This document shows, one piece after another, positions 28,301 through 30,369 of a stretch of 30,369 nt of DNA (positions are counted from its first letter, which is position 1; each line of letters starts with the position of its first letter). The position numbers were made by a program, and so were the translations under genes. The DNA is from a virus, in IMG/VR virus record IMGVR_UViG_3300042261_001206, positions 1 through 30,369 of that record; one strand, given 5' to 3'. Under the pieces are notes generated by a model that did not search any database, had not been told where the DNA came from, and saw only the letters and a program-made list of their open reading frames with translations.

Positions 28301-30369
28301 AAAGGGGTCTGATGTATATAAAACTCTTGAAAAAGAACTAAGAAAAACAAGAGGGGATCTTGCTGTTGTGTATGATAGAATGGCAGGAACTAACCGTCAA
28401 ATATTTAATTTAAGAGCACAAAATCCAGAATATTGGCGTATGTTTAGGAAAGAACAAGGTCCTTCCTGGTACGGAGGAGGACCGCTAGACTGGATAAGTG
28501 GAGCAGTAAATCCAGGAGCATGGGCATCTGGAGAGAATATAGCAAGATTATTTGGAGCAGAATCACCTTCTAACAATCAGTGGATGACTGGTCCTAGGGA
28601 ACAAATGCTAACAGAGGCATATGGAGTTGAAAAACAAAGAGCTTCTCGTGTTAGTGCATTAGATGCTTCTCAACAAAGCCAAATGGCTATGATTGAGAGG
28701 ATGAAAAAAGAGGGTAAACTTACTGATGAAGAGTATAAAAAGAGGAAAGAGGAAGCATATTCTGATTACGGTACTAAAAAGTCTAAACTTGGAAGGGAAT
28801 TTGATAGGCAATTAGCTCCGATAGTAGGTTCTTCTAATGTAGAAGCAACAAAAGCATTATATCAGACAGAAGAAAAACTAAAAATGTCAAGAATGTTACT
28901 TGTTAATGCTACTCTTAAATTAATTTCAGCAATGATGTCATTAGTAGAAGTACTAATGCTACCTTTACGATTATTTGGTATTACCCCAGATGTGTATTCA
29001 GCTACAGCTGAAGAGGGGCAACAACCAACACAAGAAAATATCAGTAACAGTATGACCAGTATGGTCGAATCAATGCAAAAATCTATAGAAAGAATAGATG
29101 CATTAAAGGACGCAATTAATTCTGGAGCTAATCAAATATTATATGCTATTTATAGAACCAATTATTTCTTAGATTCTATAACAGGCTTGTTTGATCTTGT
29201 TACACATCCTTGGAAAGCATTTCAAGGAACTAATTATAATCCATTCCCAGAGTCTTATGATGTCTGGGTAGCTAAAAACAGAAGGGGCTTAGAACATCGT
29301 AGGCCTTATTATCCTCAAGGAGAAACTTCAGAAAGAGATAAGGCTATTAGAGCAGCTGCTATGGCAGGTAAATTACCAACTACAGGAGCTCCAGAAAAAC
29401 CATTATCTCCTGCTGATGCTAAGGAACTTTCAGAAGCAATTAAGAAGCAAAAAGAAACTGCGCAAAAGACATATGACTTAACATTAGGTATGGAACAACC
29501 AGGTGAAGGTTCTACTACCGGGAAAATAAGGAGTTTTGCCGAGGATATACCACTTATTGGACAATTCTTTAGATCTCAAGAATCAGCTACAATAGCTGGA
29601 GCATCTCTACCATCTAAAAAAGTATCTACAGCTATCGGGGCAAAAGAATTCGGTGAATTAGGCCCTGAAGATACAACTCAAGTAAGTCCTATAGGACAAG
29701 CTACTGGTGGAGGCCAAATGGAGCAGACAGCAATGATGGCTGCTGGTATGACTGGTATTCCTGGAGCAGATATGGCAGTTGGAAAAATATTAGGTGGCGC
29801 AAAAGAGCAAAACCTACCTGCTGCTGCTAGTAATGTAGATTTAAGTGATATTGGAGGCGAAGCTCCTCCTGAAATGACCGAACCTTCCACACCCCCCACT
29901 ACTTCACCATCAACAAAACAAGAACCTATACAGCCTGGAGAAGGATTTACTGTACCTCATGGCTACTTTGGAGCTTATCCTAAAACCCGTGGCCCGCTCG
30001 CTGGCTATGGACGTACCTCTGCTGGTGAATCTTTTACTAACTCTATCTCTAAATTAGGAGATAGGATAAGTAAAGGATTGCAAAGTGTTCAGGATGCAAT
30101 AACTGGAGCGAGCGAGCAAGGAGGCATTCAAGGTGCGCTTGGATGGATAGGGAAAATAATATTAGGCCCAATTTTAACAGTAGGAGCTGCAGTAAGCCAT
30201 GCAGTTATGACAGCATTTGCTTATATAGGTTCAATTCCTACTCGAATAACTGAATTTTTCTTTGGTCCAATGGGCAGAATAGGGCCAGAAAGTGGTAAGA
30301 CAGGAACTAAAGTTACTACCGCACCAAATAAACCAACTGGTAAGTTACACTCACCATTTACTATTTCAA
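25383..30369 (+). CDS. Tail tape measure protein (3' end outside window)
   Basis: Sets tail length and helps DNA delivery. Open for about 1662 codons to the window edge. Starts at TTG 25383, with GGGGG 7 nt upstream; ATG 25447 is not in frame. The N-terminal 330 residues contain the TMP core (FNREMALVKGLIG, PAEIARGLQMVARAG, LAAVATLSQKGVQGSTAG). Hydrophobic segments lie near residues 412-437, 909-936, 1169-1197 and 1592-1617, with long Glu/Lys-rich helices between them and a Pro/Thr-rich disordered stretch near 1510-1530. No lysozyme or peptidase motif is obvious in the visible part. The length implies a long tail. Confidence 0.93.
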   Translation, partial: MAYLSHSGSKVSASETERLDFMISMTNLTWPAVAAITSGFNNLTGVGMRTAQQLNANFTRTQGAILGAGGVAGIALFDITQKAMEFNREMALVKGLIGDISTREMAQLSAMARKVAVDFGEAPAEIARGLQMVARAGIDNSADQIKVLTSGMRLAKIEAMDVSEAVQSVITATTLFGDQYSNVERYASAIAHAANVSVTSAQEIGLALKYVGGGAKEHWPIEETLAAVATLSQKGVQGSTAGIAIRSFMTYILREMPKSEKALQTIGLSFDDFWTKIEGHRIRLKPLQDIVQMITEASFSKGWGRGELMKFLAQFGEPRQMQQYLKLFPTKDELGGGTWLFKQFNDEMQKTYDMQERLNSVLSSTQEKWNQFMASVQSMEISIGEGGLPFLSAILDAGKAITTTIANTKPLADALAAALITLVGAAGALVITWGAGTFWHSIQGGISKVKGAIGELTGAVSSLNAVSRQSSFQYYGEMADNIKRQGFRAGMMGSTTEKFKPPTHISDVYSKYGRQATSGDTFNIYSQLANKMHKDVESGRVTPGLSLDEAGSRGEIFLEYQKKDSQLRLKRQSVEHIAERQEKMEYQIGQAEEARAKMTSKHPGGSLVKDYLDYGVGDLKSYWGISSGNLERALPRYIQDTLKDNVAMQKMESEDPRAFKALMQYQEIKDRGAKYGEQHAEAYRYISTTDLRSRDLKSRLYGDDGLKERRKTAEEALTKEMNKYQMSMDTNWTKKRYEKVRDGLRDQAESLQASVNMNESLIKDANAHRSAYGDTMPMAWSPQQKKQLRKLFGDEGYEEIANRSTSVSRTLNKLTNENQTLKEQRDGVTAALGDLEYSYHEHKSFIYKLSDRIKDFTYSWGKLGDYLGNLGGISMTGLYAKTLGKSKTIDSIVQQIPGISQLGSALSLPLANLPVLGSLIAVMVPLAAAGLTWWYRWNAQMEIATKKMATYKQRASNLEQLEDQILTKMTGTEKGSDVYKTLEKELRKTRGDLAVVYDRMAGTNRQIFNLRAQNPEYWRMFRKEQGPSWYGGGPLDWISGAVNPGAWASGENIARLFGAESPSNNQWMTGPREQMLTEAYGVEKQRASRVSALDASQQSQMAMIERMKKEGKLTDEEYKKRKEEAYSDYGTKKSKLGREFDRQLAPIVGSSNVEATKALYQTEEKLKMSRMLLVNATLKLISAMMSLVEVLMLPLRLFGITPDVYSATAEEGQQPTQENISNSMTSMVESMQKSIERIDALKDAINSGANQILYAIYRTNYFLDSITGLFDLVTHPWKAFQGTNYNPFPESYDVWVAKNRRGLEHRRPYYPQGETSERDKAIRAAAMAGKLPTTGAPEKPLSPADAKELSEAIKKQKETAQKTYDLTLGMEQPGEGSTTGKIRSFAEDIPLIGQFFRSQESATIAGASLPSKKVSTAIGAKEFGELGPEDTTQVSPIGQATGGGQMEQTAMMAAGMTGIPGADMAVGKILGGAKEQNLPAAASNVDLSDIGGEAPPEMTEPSTPPTTSPSTKQEPIQPGEGFTVPHGYFGAYPKTRGPLAGYGRTSAGESFTNSISKLGDRISKGLQSVQDAITGASEQGGIQGALGWIGKIILGPILTVGAAVSHAVMTAFAYIGSIPTRITEFFFGPMGRIGPESGKTGTKVTTAPNKPTGKLHSPFTIS

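Noticed and set aside
29678-29899. Minus-strand 73-codon frame inside the tape measure gene
   Set aside because: Antisense shadow of a well-supported coding frame, without a ribosome-binding site.
1-30369. tRNA genes
   Set aside because: No cloverleaf with a conserved T-loop (GTTCGA-type) was found on reading; a dedicated tRNA scan was not possible.

Overview
This window looks like about 30 kb of an AT-rich virus with a contractile tail (myovirus morphology, HK97-type head). The right part carries the head and tail morphogenesis genes in the usual order: terminase, portal, protease/scaffold, capsid, connectors, sheath, tube, frameshifted chaperone and tape measure. The host is most likely an archaeon, probably not a halophile given the AT-richness. 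The main evidence is a divergent promoter at about 11.3 kb. There, two TATA boxes (TTTATAAG and TATATAAG), each preceded by an A-rich BRE-like stretch, lie exactly 24 nt from the start codons of the two flanking genes, as expected for leaderless archaeal transcripts. A free-standing LAGLIDADG endonuclease and heavy use of ATA, AGA and AGG codons fit this. Strong Shine-Dalgarno sites and a few hairpin-plus-T-run terminators keep a bacterial host possible.

Layout. Everything left of 11.28 kb is read leftwards and everything right of 11.36 kb rightwards. (1) 1-2565: a four-gene cassette with the parts of a ubiquitin-like modification system, in transcription order a small beta-grasp-like protein, an E2-like protein, an E1/ThiF adenylyltransferase and a JAMM-motif peptidase (cut by the window edge). 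(2) 2606-5799: tightly packed small genes of unknown function, many with stop/start overlaps. (3) 5800-7251: a control region and small genes, including a two-helix membrane protein. (4) 7240-9776: an array of small genes, six of which follow a near-identical leader (A-tract plus Shine-Dalgarno), with an internal GC-richer repeat island at about 9.0-9.2 kb. (5) 10032-11276: a protein resembling an ATP-dependent DNA ligase that appears to lack the catalytic lysine. (6) 11293-11348: divergent promoter. (7) 11365-11997: LAGLIDADG endonuclease. (8) 12066-30369: terminase large subunit, portal, two glycosyltransferase-like proteins, a winged-helix protein, head protease with an in-frame nested scaffold start, decoration protein, major capsid protein, connector/neck proteins, tail sheath, two paralogous tube-type proteins, a tail assembly chaperone with a -1 frameshift signal, and the tape measure protein (open at the window end).

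The rightward genes build the particle. The leftward genes are probably early or accessory functions acting on the host. The most notable systems are the virus-encoded ubiquitin-like cassette, the leader-tagged accessory array, the ligase-like pseudoenzyme next to the packaging genes, and the frameshift signal. Family assignments were made by eye from motifs and gene order; no database search was possible.
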